Assembly (NCBI GenBank): GCA_024679565.1
Contig: JAIBDD010000012.1
Span: 1 to 64,000 of the forward strand
Source of the DNA: Bacteroidota bacterium
Lineage (GTDB): Bacteria > Bacteroidota > Bacteroidia > NS11-12g > UBA9320
DNA length: 64,000 bases
Direction: 5' to 3'
Shown here: positions 28,219-37,573 of the stretch, piece by piece
How the letters are laid out: every line of letters starts with the position of its first letter
Position numbering within the stretch: the first letter of the stretch is position 1
The notes under the pieces: generated by a model
Seen by the model: only the letters and a program-made list of their open reading frames with translations
The model's database searches: none
Told to the model about the DNA's origin: nothing
Program-made: the position numbers and the translations under genes

Positions 28219-28373
28219 TTTTTTGTTTTTGCAAAATGTCTTTATGGTAGACCTAACCAGCGTTCATGCAAATTGTTTGTATAGACATGTAAATTTTTTT
28301 CCTTTGACACTACTATGACATTTGTAGTCTTTCCCGTTCGTCAACTTGCAGCTGAAGAAGTGATAGAATATCC

Positions 28374-28381
28374 TATTTTTG
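28374..28381 (+). promoter_or_regulatory. -7 promoter element (TATTTTTG), probable leaderless TTG start
   Basis: An exact TAnnTTTG ending 5 nt before TTG 28387. It supports the shorter start for the following gene. Confidence 0.5.
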
Positions 28382-28386
28382 ATTAC

Positions 28387-29871
28387 TTGAAAAAGCAGTT
28401 CCATATCGTATTTTGTTTGTTTATCGCACTGTGTATATCACCGTTTGTAACACAATCACAAATACCGAAAAACCAGTTTGAAATTGTTTTGACAGGAGAT
28501 GAAATAGTTGAGTCTACCGCATGCATTGAAAACTATGTTTTGATTAGCAGTGTTAAGGCAGCAGTTAAGTCCAAATACATCCCGACAAGGAGGTATATCT
28601 TGCTTGATTCGATCTTGAAAGTTCAAATGGATACGATTCCACCTATTCCATTTAGGCACAAACCCAGAGACCAATATCGCAGTGACGATGCATTTTACGA
28701 TTTCTATTATGATTACCGCCGTGGCGAATACTCATTGGTGGAGTCAACAAAAAGCGAGTTTCAAGTTGTGTCTGGTGATCTCCCTAATAAGATGTACGAA
28801 CCACAAGTGGTTGTAGGCGACGAAGCTAGATTTTTTTTGGACCGTAGAATTAATAGAGAACGTATAGTTGTAGCCCCAATTGAAGCACCGGGCTACGAAT
28901 CGTATAGTGTAAAGCGGGTGAAAAAGCGGACAAAGGTGTTTCCACTGTATTTTGATTTTATACAAGGAGGTACTGACGTGTCTTACATCTGGAGGGAAAA
29001 GAGTAGCAAGGAAAATGATGTATTTGTAGCGACCTGGAGTGGCACTGGAGAATCCTATGGACGGTTTCAATTTAGTATACCTGATAAAACGATTCATGGG
29101 ATAACGATCTATCAGTTAAGTGAAGAAAGAATACTTCTAACAGGCACGTACGCCAAATATACCACTCGACAAGCTAGTGGGGTGTTTTTTGCGGTCATAG
29201 AAGATGGTTGTTGCTTGAATATGAAGACGTTTTCGTTTTCAGACTTACCACATTATTTTGACTACTTGGATAAGTATGAAAAACTTGAAATGAAACGTAA
29301 ACTGGCGAGATTAAAGAAGCATGAAAAAAGTACCGAAATAAGAACCCATGCCTTTGCGCATCCGGTAATTTCTATTGGAAACGGTTTCATGCTGCCCGTA
29401 GAGATTTACAAAGAACTATACACAGATTTATACGGGGTAACACGAAATGGAAACACTATTGCAGGATCACCACAAGACTTTAAAGGTTATGCTTATTCGC
29501 ATGGCTTAATTCTTCGATTTGATGCCGAAGGCCAACTCAAACATGATTATTATTTCGACATGGATCTCGACTATATCCCATGGACAACCTCTGCTAAATT
29601 GCAAACATTTGTAGATGACGACACCTTACAGTTAGGGTATGCAGCCAAGAACAAACTTTATTTTGGTCATATTAAACCATTGGAGTTTGGAGAACTTAAT
29701 TCGGACACTATTCCGGGGAAGAATTCGACAAAGGTCACGCGTAAAGAAGCCCAGTTTTTCTACATGAATGACGGTAGTGCGTTGATTTATGGGTATAGAA
29801 CACAGAAACAAAAACAAGGGTTTCTCAAAAAGGCCGACGTATACTTCATAGAAAAGAGAAAAGTCCGCTAA
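28387..29871 (+). CDS. Exported protein of unknown function
   Basis: A 494-residue protein if started at TTG 28387, which gives a textbook signal peptide ([20 protein letters not shown], then VTQSQ). Starting at ATG 28315 would prepend 24 residues that spoil the signal peptide and would place the promoter box inside the gene. The mature protein is beta-rich with many Tyr/Phe and Lys/Arg residues (e.g. [20 protein letters not shown]). No domain is recognised; a propeller or solute-binding fold is possible. metG follows after 10 nt but has its own promoter box at the end of this gene. Confidence 0.65.
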   Translation: MKKQFHIVFCLFIALCISPFVTQSQIPKNQFEIVLTGDEIVESTACIENYVLISSVKAAVKSKYIPTRRYILLDSILKVQMDTIPPIPFRHKPRDQYRSDDAFYDFYYDYRRGEYSLVESTKSEFQVVSGDLPNKMYEPQVVVGDEARFFLDRRINRERIVVAPIEAPGYESYSVKRVKKRTKVFPLYFDFIQGGTDVSYIWREKSSKENDVFVATWSGTGESYGRFQFSIPDKTIHGITIYQLSEERILLTGTYAKYTTRQASGVFFAVIEDGCCLNMKTFSFSDLPHYFDYLDKYEKLEMKRKLARLKKHEKSTEIRTHAFAHPVISIGNGFMLPVEIYKELYTDLYGVTRNGNTIAGSPQDFKGYAYSHGLILRFDAEGQLKHDYYFDMDLDYIPWTTSAKLQTFVDDDTLQLGYAAKNKLYFGHIKPLEFGELNSDTIPGKNSTKVTRKEAQFFYMNDGSALIYGYRTQKQKQGFLKKADVYFIEKRKVR

Positions 29872-29876
29872 TTTTG
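29869..29876 (+). promoter_or_regulatory. -7 promoter element (TAATTTTG), probable leaderless start of metG
   Basis: An exact TAnnTTTG ending 5 nt before the metG ATG, overlapping the stop codon of the upstream gene. Confidence 0.55.
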
Positions 29877-29881
29877 CCGCC

Positions 29882-31888
29882 ATGTCTACAAACAAGAAAC
29901 ATTTGGTCACCTGTGCTTTACCCTATGCCAACGGGCCCTTACATATTGGCCATTTAGCAGGGTGTTTTTTGCCAAGTGATATTTATGTGCGTTACTTGAG
30001 AAACGCAAAGAAGGAAGTGTTATTTGTTTGTGGAACCGATGAGCATGGTGTGCCAATTACGTTACAGGCCAAAAAGAAAGGAGTAACACCTCAAGATGTT
30101 GTTGACGAGAATTATACACTGATTCGCGACAGTTTAGAGAAATGGGGGATTGGGTTTGATAATTTTTCAAGAACAACACGACCAATTCATCACGAAACCG
30201 CTAAAGCGTTTTTTAAAACGCTGTATGATAATGGCGTTTTTGTAGAGCAGGTAACTGAGCAATACTATGATGAAGAGTCAAATCAGTTTTTGGCCGATAG
30301 ATATATAACCGGTGATTGCCCACACTGTAAACATCAGGGGGCTTATGGAGATCAATGTGAGAATTGTGGACGTACGTTAAGTCCTTCTGAGTTGATTAAT
30401 CCAAAATCAGCGCTTACCGGAAACAGTCCAGTCAAAAAGGAAACAAAGAACTGGTTTTTACCTTTAGATACTATTCAAGCGTCGTTTTTAAATGAATGGG
30501 TAGCTACCAAAAAGGATGTATGGAAATCGCACGTATATGGTCAATGCATGAGTTGGCTGAATGATGGTTTGAAACCGCGAGCGATGACTAGAGATTTAGA
30601 CTGGGGCGTTAAGGTTCCAATAGAAGGCGCCGATGGTAAAGTAATGTACGTGTGGTTTGATGCACCTATTGGGTATATCTCGGCAACAAAAGAATGTACA
30701 GATGATTGGAAATCGTGGTGGCAAAATCCTGAGGCTGAATTAACGCATTTTCTTGGAAAGGATAATATCGTTTTTCATACCATAATATTTCCAGCCATGT
30801 TAAAAGCCCATGGTGATTTCAACTTACCGACACATGTACCGGCCAATGAATTTCTAAATTTGGAAGGCGAGAAACTTTCAACGTCAAGAAATCATGCGGT
30901 TTGGTTGCATGAATATTTAAATGATTTCCCTGGGAAAGAAGACGAGTTACGTTATGTGTTGACGAGCATAATGCCCGAGACCAAAGACAGTGATTTTAGC
31001 TGGGCAGATTTTCAAGCACGGGTGAATAACGAATTGGTAGCGATTTTGGGTAATTGGGTGAATCGAGTAATGGTATTAACCCATAAATATTTCGATGGAG
31101 TCGTTCCTGCAAACGAAAATAAGACGGATTACGACGTGCTGGAATCAGCCCGAGCACTTGAAGAAAAAGTGGGAGGATTGATTGAAGAGTTTAAATTTAG
31201 AGATGGTTTGGCGGAGTTAATGGCCATTGCTAGACTTGGTAATAAATACCTGCAAGATACCGCACCTTGGCATGCGATTAAAGAAGAAAATGGGCAAGAA
31301 CGCGTAAAAGAAATACTAAATGTTTCTTTACAATTACTGGCCTTGTTCGCTAAATCGAGTATACCATTTCTGCCACACACATCTGGTAAATTAACAGATA
31401 TGCTTCAGCTTAAACCAACTGGATTAATGGCCGGTCAGCAAGTAAATAAGCCAACGCTGTTGTTCGCTAAGATTGAAGACGAGGAAATACTAAAACAAAA
31501 AGAAAGATTGGAAAATCAAGCACAAGAAAACGCGGAAGCACCAGAATTAGAACCAATAAAACCTACCATCACCTTTGATGATTTTTCGAAGTTGGACTTT
31601 AGAGTAGGAACCATTGTTGAGGCCGCGAAAGTGCCTAAAGCAGATAAGCTTTTACAATTGTTGGTAGACATAGGTCTTGAAAAGCGCACCATACTTTCTG
31701 GTATTGCACAACATTTTAGTCCTGAAGACTTGGTCGGAAAGCAAGCAGTTGTTGTTACAAATCTAGCGCCAAGAAAAATGCGTGGTGTTGAATCTAACGG
31801 AATGCTGTTAATGGCAGAAAATACGGAAGGGAAATTGGTGTTTGTTGAGCCAGTTGGCGGTATTGAGCCAGGGTCAGTCGTTCGTTAA
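29882..31888 (+). CDS. metG: Methionine-tRNA ligase with C-terminal tRNA-binding domain
   Basis: A 668-residue class I aminoacyl-tRNA synthetase (EC 6.1.1.10). HIGH motif at [10 protein letters not shown]. Zinc knuckle [17 protein letters not shown] with four cysteines. The KMSKS loop is KLSTS, as often seen in this phylum. The C-terminal 110 residues ([20 protein letters not shown] to the end) form the EMAP II/Trbp111-type OB fold that helps bind tRNA and dimerise. It is complete, with usual length for MetG1-type enzymes. It ends 2 nt from the convergent PqqB-like gene. Confidence 0.96.
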   Translation: MSTNKKHLVTCALPYANGPLHIGHLAGCFLPSDIYVRYLRNAKKEVLFVCGTDEHGVPITLQAKKKGVTPQDVVDENYTLIRDSLEKWGIGFDNFSRTTRPIHHETAKAFFKTLYDNGVFVEQVTEQYYDEESNQFLADRYITGDCPHCKHQGAYGDQCENCGRTLSPSELINPKSALTGNSPVKKETKNWFLPLDTIQASFLNEWVATKKDVWKSHVYGQCMSWLNDGLKPRAMTRDLDWGVKVPIEGADGKVMYVWFDAPIGYISATKECTDDWKSWWQNPEAELTHFLGKDNIVFHTIIFPAMLKAHGDFNLPTHVPANEFLNLEGEKLSTSRNHAVWLHEYLNDFPGKEDELRYVLTSIMPETKDSDFSWADFQARVNNELVAILGNWVNRVMVLTHKYFDGVVPANENKTDYDVLESARALEEKVGGLIEEFKFRDGLAELMAIARLGNKYLQDTAPWHAIKEENGQERVKEILNVSLQLLALFAKSSIPFLPHTSGKLTDMLQLKPTGLMAGQQVNKPTLLFAKIEDEEILKQKERLENQAQENAEAPELEPIKPTITFDDFSKLDFRVGTIVEAAKVPKADKLLQLLVDIGLEKRTILSGIAQHFSPEDLVGKQAVVVTNLAPRKMRGVESNGMLLMAENTEGKLVFVEPVGGIEPGSVVR

Positions 31889-31890
31889 TA

Positions 31891-32841
31891 CTACAAATCA
31901 AATGCCTGCCCTAAGCGAGCAATTTTAAATCCTTCTTTTTGAACCAGTTTAGACTGAGGAGATGTTTCCTTCAATAAAGGATTGGTATGGTTCATATGTA
32001 TAAAGTGAACTTTTTCCTTTTGCTCTGCAGTCATATCTTTTAGAAGCGTCATGGTCTCGATTACGAAGGGATGAGGTATTTCGCTTATGTCTCTTGATTT
32101 TATTTCATCTCCATCGAAAAAAGTGGCATCAATAAAAGCGAAGTCCACTTGTTTAATAGCGTCTATGATGTGAAGATTCCATTTCTCCCACTTGTCGATA
32201 TCTGGAATGAATAGAGCCGATTTTGACGGACCTTGTATTCTATAGCCAACCGTTTCAGAATACTCATCTCTGTGAGGTACACGAAATGGCGTTACAGATA
32301 GACTGTCTCCTAATGATATGGGCTTATTGTTTTCAATGGTAAACAGTTCAATGTTTTCTTGTAAAACGAGCTGACTCCAAGGGCCGTTCCGACTTAAAAA
32401 CTGTTCCATACGTGGCATGGTGTAGACAGGAACGCAGTGGCTGTTAATCGCTTCTTTTCCTAAGTACATCAAACCGGCATAATGACCAATGTGTGCATGT
32501 GTGAGAAATATGCCGTTGGGCACTGAGGCTAGGCCTGAGTCTAAGGTCGACAACATATGAGTTTGCGCGCTTATATCTGGTGTTGCTTCAAATAAAAATG
32601 ATGTATGTGCGCGATGATCAATAAGCCCAAGTGATACCACTTGACGCGACGGATCCGGTTTATCCAATAGTTCAGTACAACAAGATTTGTTACAGCCAAT
32701 ATGGGGAGAACCTGCATCCTGGACATTACCAAGCACTACAAGTTGCACTTTCGGTTTGGCAGGTTGATCTGGCTTTTTGACAACCAAAGGACAGCCATAA
32801 AGACCAAGTGCGATGAAGCAAAGTAAAATCCGACTACTCAT
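31891..32841 (-). CDS. PqqB-like metallo-beta-lactamase-fold lipoprotein
   Basis: A 316-residue protein from the ATG at 32841 with lipobox ALGLYGC. The domain starts VVLGNVQDAGSPHIGC and contains the cysteine cluster GCNKSCC, matching PqqB and related MBL hydrolases. The metal motif reads HAHIGH instead of HxHxDH, so one canonical Asp is missing, as in PqqB relatives. Further His/Asp residues are seen in RVPHRDEY and FIDATFFDGDE. No other pqq genes are near, and PqqB is not normally a lipoprotein, so the substrate is unknown. The start overlaps the upstream lipoprotein gene by 8 nt, so the two are one operon. Confidence 0.7.
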   Translation of the reverse strand: MSSRILLCFIALGLYGCPLVVKKPDQPAKPKVQLVVLGNVQDAGSPHIGCNKSCCTELLDKPDPSRQVVSLGLIDHRAHTSFLFEATPDISAQTHMLSTLDSGLASVPNGIFLTHAHIGHYAGLMYLGKEAINSHCVPVYTMPRMEQFLSRNGPWSQLVLQENIELFTIENNKPISLGDSLSVTPFRVPHRDEYSETVGYRIQGPSKSALFIPDIDKWEKWNLHIIDAIKQVDFAFIDATFFDGDEIKSRDISEIPHPFVIETMTLLKDMTAEQKEKVHFIHMNHTNPLLKETSPQSKLVQKEGFKIARLGQAFDL

Positions 32842-33424
32842 GTAATTTGATAGATTGAACAACCGATACGTCCCTAATTTCGTAAAATACCGTGGCTGTG
32901 TTTCCGTTTATGTTGGCTAAACTCTCGTCGATATAATATTCAAACATCATCGTCTTGCCGTCAGAAGATGTAATCGTGAATTCTCTAGGCAAGTCACCTT
33001 GACTTTCCTCTTCTGCACCAGATATTACCTCAGATACACGTTCAAAGTCATCTCTGTGCGGAAGCGCGTATTCACCCATAATAGAGGTGTCTTCATGTAT
33101 AATGTCCATTACCATTGGCTCGTGTTTAAGAGCATAAGTAACCGTTGCCTGTTTGTCTTTGAGTTTATATGCTTCTTCATGTGTGATGTTTATAGCCTCA
33201 ATATTCAGCAGGAATGAATGGGTTTTGGCGTTTTGTTGTGATATAAGATCTAAAGCGAACATTGGGTAGCCCACATCTTCCATTTGGATAACCATTCCCG
33301 AGTCCAGTAATTCAGTTGGTGCAGTGCTGTCTTCGATAACAGTGTCAACCTCTTGCGGTTTATTTGAGTTGGTTTGACACGCAGCTAAAAAGAATAAGAG
33401 TATAAGTGTCAGATTGAGTTTCAT
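32834..33424 (-). CDS. Lipoprotein of unknown function
   Basis: A 196-residue protein from the ATG at 33424. Signal peptide and lipobox FFLAAC put the acylated Cys at 16, followed by an Asn/Ser/Glu linker. The body is acidic and shows no domain I recognise. It is the first gene of a two-gene operon with the PqqB-like lipoprotein (8-nt overlap), which suggests a shared envelope task. The upstream TTG opening the longer frame lies inside the promoter box. Confidence 0.65.
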   Translation of the reverse strand: MKLNLTLILLFFLAACQTNSNKPQEVDTVIEDSTAPTELLDSGMVIQMEDVGYPMFALDLISQQNAKTHSFLLNIEAINITHEEAYKLKDKQATVTYALKHEPMVMDIIHEDTSIMGEYALPHRDDFERVSEVISGAEEESQGDLPREFTITSSDGKTMMFEYYIDESLANINGNTATVFYEIRDVSVVQSIKLHE

Positions 33425-33427
33425 AGT

Positions 33428-33435
33428 CAAACATA
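33428..33435 (-). promoter_or_regulatory. -7 promoter element (TATGTTTG), probable leaderless start
   Basis: An exact TAnnTTTG on the minus strand, ending 3 nt before the ATG at 33424. A TTG lies 14 nt upstream, closer than the usual -33 spacing. Confidence 0.5.
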
Positions 33436-33497
33436 AAGAATTGAATGGACAACCGCTATTTTCTGGTAATGTTGTATTCTTGATATGCTGAATTTAT

Positions 33498-34553
33498 ATG
33501 GACAAAAATTTAATCCGTTTGATGTTAGTTGCAATGGGTATTGTTTTGTGCAAAACAGTATCTGCGCAATCGTGGTTGGTAAAAAATTTTGAAGTTGATG
33601 CGATTGAGCTCAAGGCAGGTCAAGGACTCATTGAGAATCAAGTGTGGCGAGATGGATTGTTTGGTGCAAGCGCTTTAAGCCATCTTGATGTAAGTCGCGA
33701 CAACGCAGGTTTAAAAAATCAATCTATCACTACCGTACGTCCGTATGATGTTAAATTTCAATATGACGATTTAAGTGGTTATTGCTGTGGGAATACGGAT
33801 AACAATAATTATTTCAGTGCGCAACTTGGCGTGAAAGCGCAATCCAAAAAATCATGGCGATTGCGTTTAGGAGCGGGAATAAATATCGTTAATCGGGCAT
33901 TTGGTCGACACGACAGCTACCATTTAGATGATAAGCCTTATGGAGACGAAACGCTATATTTTGTGGAGGAAGGCAAGTTTGACGCGGTTAGCGTATCTAA
34001 AGGTTTTGGCCAAAACCAATTCGATACTTTATTTACCGTTCAACGTGCCAAAATGGTTTATGTGGAGACACCTGGAGACTTTATTGGCTTCAATATAAAC
34101 GGGCAGTTTGTTTTACACGAGAGCAGGACTTCTCGAAATCATTTGAGCGTTACGTTTGGTGGCGGGCTCATGACTGCTAAAAGTAAAAGAACCAAAATAC
34201 ATTTTCGGTATTACGATTATTCCAGAATTAGTAGTGGTGAATATGGTTCGGGTTCAATAAATGGGTATTACTTATCATCTTATGACGATTACTCCGTAAA
34301 CGTTGCTGGAAGGACGTCGAATAAACCCGTTGTTTTTAGCTTTAAAACACCAGCGGTACATTCTGCAAGTTTTTCTTATGGAATGGAGTTTTCGAGAAAA
34401 CTATTTAAAAAAGCACCATTAACGATTACCCTTGGCTTTGGGGCACGGTACAATACCTATTGGCGAAATTGGGAAACCATAGCAACGTCTAAGTCCGTGT
34501 TTTATCAAGTGGGTTTCGGTTGGTTGCTACAAAAAAAGGCTCCCATCGATTGA
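33498..34553 (+). CDS. Exported, probably outer-membrane protein of unknown function
   Basis: A 351-residue protein with a signal peptide (residues 1-24, ending VSAQ). The mature part is rich in aromatic and glycine residues with alternating hydrophobic strands (YFSAQLGVKAQ; LSVTFGGGLM; PLTITLGFGARYN), suggesting a barrel. The protein ends in a short basic tail (LLQKKAPID) rather than an aromatic residue. No family recognised. The stop codon lies inside the loop of the rpoD terminator read on the other strand. Confidence 0.6.
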   Translation: MDKNLIRLMLVAMGIVLCKTVSAQSWLVKNFEVDAIELKAGQGLIENQVWRDGLFGASALSHLDVSRDNAGLKNQSITTVRPYDVKFQYDDLSGYCCGNTDNNNYFSAQLGVKAQSKKSWRLRLGAGINIVNRAFGRHDSYHLDDKPYGDETLYFVEEGKFDAVSVSKGFGQNQFDTLFTVQRAKMVYVETPGDFIGFNINGQFVLHESRTSRNHLSVTFGGGLMTAKSKRTKIHFRYYDYSRISSGEYGSGSINGYYLSSYDDYSVNVAGRTSNKPVVFSFKTPAVHSASFSYGMEFSRKLFKKAPLTITLGFGARYNTYWRNWETIATSKSVFYQVGFGWLLQKKAPID

Positions 34554-34563
34554 TGGAAGCCTC
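34531..34563 (-). terminator. Rho-independent terminator of rpoD
   Basis: Read on the minus strand: AGGCTTCCATC, loop AATC, GATGGGAGCCT with one mismatch, then a run of T. It overlaps the 3' end of the convergent gene. Confidence 0.75.
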
Positions 34564-34584
34564 TCATAAGTTATCATTTGTCTT

Positions 34585-35448
34585 CTATCCCAAATAGGAT
34601 TTCAAGATTTTGCTTTTAGACGACTTACGTAGTCTGCGCAATGCTTTTTCTTTTATTTGACGGACACGTTCACGTGTAAGTCCTACTTTTTCAGAAATGT
34701 CTTCCAAAGTATGTGCTGGTCCACCATCTAAACCGTAGTAATATTTCAAGACGTCTCTTTCTTTTTCAGAAAGTGTTGAAATAACACGATTAATTTCTTT
34801 TTGCAAAGATTCGTTCAACAACGGGTTGTCAGGATCTGGTTCGTCGTTGTTATCTAAAACACCCAATAACGTGTTGTCTTCACCTTCTGTTAATGGAGCA
34901 TCAATACTTAAATGACGACCTGACGTTTTAAAAGCGTTTTCAACTTCAGTAACTGGAATGTCTAGTGCCTTAGCAATTTCTTCCGCAGTAGGCTCGCGTT
35001 CATGTTTCTGCTCTAATTTGGCAGCCGTAGCAGAGATACGTCCAATAGAACCAACTTTATTTAACGGAAGACGTACAATTCTTGATTGGTCAGCTAACGC
35101 TTGAAGAATACTTTGACGAATCCACCATACCGCGTAAGATATGAACTTGAATCCACGTGTTTCATCAAAACGCTTAGCAGCTTTAATCAAGCCTAGGTTT
35201 CCTTCGTTAATCAAATCACCTAAGGTTAAACCTTGATTTTGGTACTGTTTCGAAACAGAAACAACAAATCGAAGGTTTGCGTTTACAAGCTTTTCTAATG
35301 CAGCTTGGTCGCCTTCTCTAATACGTTGTGCCAAGATAACTTCTTCTTGGGCATCAATCATATTTACCTTACTAATCTCGTTCAGGTATTTGTCTAGTGA
35401 TTTGTTTTCGCGGTTAGTAAACTGCTTACTAATTTTTAGTTGTCTCAT
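34585..35448 (-). CDS. rpoD: Primary sigma factor RpoD (short Bacteroidota form)
   Basis: A 287-residue sigma-70 factor lacking region 1.1 and the non-conserved region, the normal form in Bacteroidota. Region 1.2 begins [11 protein letters not shown]; region 2 has [12 protein letters not shown] and the -10 recognition/melting segment [16 protein letters not shown]; region 3 is [11 protein letters not shown]; region 4.2 is [19 protein letters not shown]. This factor recognises the TAnnTTTG / TTG promoter class seen throughout the window. It has its own box 47 nt upstream and a good terminator. Confidence 0.95.
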   Translation of the reverse strand: MRQLKISKQFTNRENKSLDKYLNEISKVNMIDAQEEVILAQRIREGDQAALEKLVNANLRFVVSVSKQYQNQGLTLGDLINEGNLGLIKAAKRFDETRGFKFISYAVWWIRQSILQALADQSRIVRLPLNKVGSIGRISATAAKLEQKHEREPTAEEIAKALDIPVTEVENAFKTSGRHLSIDAPLTEGEDNTLLGVLDNNDEPDPDNPLLNESLQKEINRVISTLSEKERDVLKYYYGLDGGPAHTLEDISEKVGLTRERVRQIKEKALRRLRKSSKSKILKSYLG

Positions 35449-35495
35449 ATAATTCTAACGTAACTACTACTTAATGCGTTTTTAATAATAACTTG

Positions 35496-35503
35496 CAAAG
35501 GTA
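35496..35503 (-). promoter_or_regulatory. -7 promoter element (TACCTTTG) for rpoD
   Basis: An exact TAnnTTTG on the minus strand, 47 nt before the ATG. Unlike many neighbours, rpoD keeps a conventional leader. The remaining 235 nt of the gap up to 35738 show nothing else I can identify, apart from the short palindrome GCCAACATTGGC. Confidence 0.5.
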
Positions 35504-35738
35504 GCCGAATGTTTGATTTTTCTTACTAAATGTATGTGTCTAACTACTCTACAATAATCAAGCCAAACCCACGTATTTGCTGGTGTTGGGCTCGAAAGTC
35601 TCGCCAACATTGGCTGAATTTTGACTAGTTAAATTCCACGGGTTTGAAAAAAAGATGAAAATATTTTCATAATTGAACGATAACTGTCTCGAAATGATAC
35701 TTAAATTTCACATTTTCAGGTTGTAGGAGACCTAAATA

Positions 35739-36833
35739 ATGGTTTGTTTTGATGGAGTTTTGAAAAAGGGTTTAGCATTTCTATTACTTACTGTTTTAAG
35801 CAGTTGGGCTTGGTGCCAAGAGCGTCCTAAAATGGCGATAGGGTTTAATTATTACCCTGGTTTTTTGGTCGCGCATCGTGAAGATTCAAAAAACTTAGAA
35901 GCACATACACACGGGTTTGAGTTGCAAATATCAAAGCAACAATCTGTGCAACCTTGGGCAGGCTTTTACAAAAAGCCTGAAATCTATATGGGTTTGCTGT
36001 ACATGAATTTAGGGACTCCTGATCTTGTGGGAAATGCATTCGCTGCAATGCCAGGTATCGAAACGTCTCTTAAATCATTTTCGCATAGCGAGATTCGCAT
36101 TCGCTTAAGTACCGGTCTTGCTTACCTTACAAAGAAGTTTGATATTTACGATAACAGACGCAATCAGGCCATTGGGAGTCACATTAATGGGGTGATGCAG
36201 GGTTTCGCCACATGGGAAACGCATAAGCTAAACAATCCATGGCATTTGCAAATAGGCTTTGGTCTAACGCATTTTAGCAATGGAAGTTATCGTGTACCCA
36301 ATTTAGGGGTTAACATGCCTTCGCTTTATGTTGGCGGCAATTATTTAATTGAACAGAAACCACATCGTAATCCAATTAAGGATACTTTGGATAATAGAGC
36401 TTGGCAGTTTTATGCAGCGTACGGATTTAAAGAACGCAGCCTAACAAAAACCACTGGATTCCACATTTGGAATATTGGTGCCACTAGAATTAAGCAAGTG
36501 AATTTAAAGCGTAGCTGGCGATTTGGTTCAGACATTTACATTGACAAAACACACCATTTTATTGATTATCCTGATGAACCATTAACTGGATTAAGTCTTC
36601 CAGATATGATGGAATTTGGTGTGTACGCCGGTCATCAGTTGTTAATCAGTAGGGTTTACTTTATAACTGATATCGGGTTCTATCCATATAAACCAAGTGC
36701 TAATAAATTTATAACATATCAGCGTCTAGGCTTCAATTACCACTTCAATCAACACGGCTATATTCTTGCGGCATTAAAAACACATTTTGGAATCGCAGAT
36801 CACTTTACTTGGGGTTTCGGATATCGACTATGA
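35739..36833 (+). CDS. PagL-like lipid A 3-O-deacylase (acyloxyacyl hydrolase)
   Basis: A 364-residue exported protein; the signal peptide ends SWAWCQ (about 26). The motif FGLTHFSNGS at about 174-183 holds the PagL-type catalytic His178 and Ser180. The flanks are alternating-strand barrel sequence. Enterobacterial PagL is about 190 residues, so this belongs to the larger Bacteroidota form. PagL removes the 3-position acyl chain from lipid A in the outer membrane. The stop overlaps the next start (ATGA), so the two are translationally coupled. Confidence 0.75.
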   Translation: MVCFDGVLKKGLAFLLLTVLSSWAWCQERPKMAIGFNYYPGFLVAHREDSKNLEAHTHGFELQISKQQSVQPWAGFYKKPEIYMGLLYMNLGTPDLVGNAFAAMPGIETSLKSFSHSEIRIRLSTGLAYLTKKFDIYDNRRNQAIGSHINGVMQGFATWETHKLNNPWHLQIGFGLTHFSNGSYRVPNLGVNMPSLYVGGNYLIEQKPHRNPIKDTLDNRAWQFYAAYGFKERSLTKTTGFHIWNIGATRIKQVNLKRSWRFGSDIYIDKTHHFIDYPDEPLTGLSLPDMMEFGVYAGHQLLISRVYFITDIGFYPYKPSANKFITYQRLGFNYHFNQHGYILAALKTHFGIADHFTWGFGYRL

Positions 36834-37573
36834 GAAATTGGATAACCATATCGTTCATATTTCTTGTACTCACAGGGTGCAAAAAGGAACAATGGGACGA
36901 CTGTGTGAGCAGCACAGGTGATGATATTTCCATTGAGCGGCCGTTAAAACCCTTTAGTGCAATTTCAATAGGAGATCGTTTTAACTTGATTATTTCTCAG
37001 GATACTGCCCAAGCTGAAAGAATATTAATCACTGGCGGAGAAAACATAGTTGAGGGAATATCAGCTGAAGTAGATGGAGAAACCTTAACCATCAGCAATT
37101 GCAATACGTGCAACTTTGTCCGGTCCTATAAACGGGAAATCACGCTAGAAGTTTTCATACACGACATCAATGAATTGTCTGTATTTGGTGCAACGAATAT
37201 TATCTCAAACGATACCTTACGGCTAACCGATTTATCAATTTATCATTCGGCATTAGAAGACATTGATTTGCGTGTAGACATTAGCAATGAGATCTATGTT
37301 GAGTCCATAAATTCGGGAGCAACAACTTTACGTGGCAAGGCCCTTAAATTGAAAGGATCTATAGAGGAAATAACAAATATCGATGCAAGAGAATTGGTAT
37401 GTGAAGAGGCCTTGATTGATAGCCATACACCTTTGGATTGTTATATCAATGCAACACGGTTAATTTACGTCGGCATTTACAACAAAGGAAACATGTATTA
37501 CGTGTCGGAGCCCTCCGACTTAAAAGAAGTTCACGTTCAAACCGGTACTGGGGAATTAATTAAGCTGCCTTAG
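36830..37573 (+). CDS. DUF2807 (head GIN domain) lipoprotein
   Basis: A 247-residue protein from the ATG at 36830 with lipobox FLVLTGC (Cys17 or so). The DUF2807 beta-helix begins ERPLKPFSAISIGDRFNLII, typical of the phrase around F..I..G.F.v.i, with repeated short strands afterwards (LTDLSIYHSALEDIDLRVDI). The function of the family is unknown; it is thought to be cell-surface. It is coupled to the PagL-like gene upstream and converges on the OmpA-family gene, overlapping it by 4 nt. Confidence 0.82.
   Translation: MRNWITISFIFLVLTGCKKEQWDDCVSSTGDDISIERPLKPFSAISIGDRFNLIISQDTAQAERILITGGENIVEGISAEVDGETLTISNCNTCNFVRSYKREITLEVFIHDINELSVFGATNIISNDTLRLTDLSIYHSALEDIDLRVDISNEIYVESINSGATTLRGKALKLKGSIEEITNIDARELVCEEALIDSHTPLDCYINATRLIYVGIYNKGNMYYVSEPSDLKEVHVQTGTGELIKLP

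Noticed and set aside
31891..32841. Part of a PQQ biosynthesis operon
   Set aside because: No pqqA, C, D or E gene is adjacent, and the protein is a lipoprotein.
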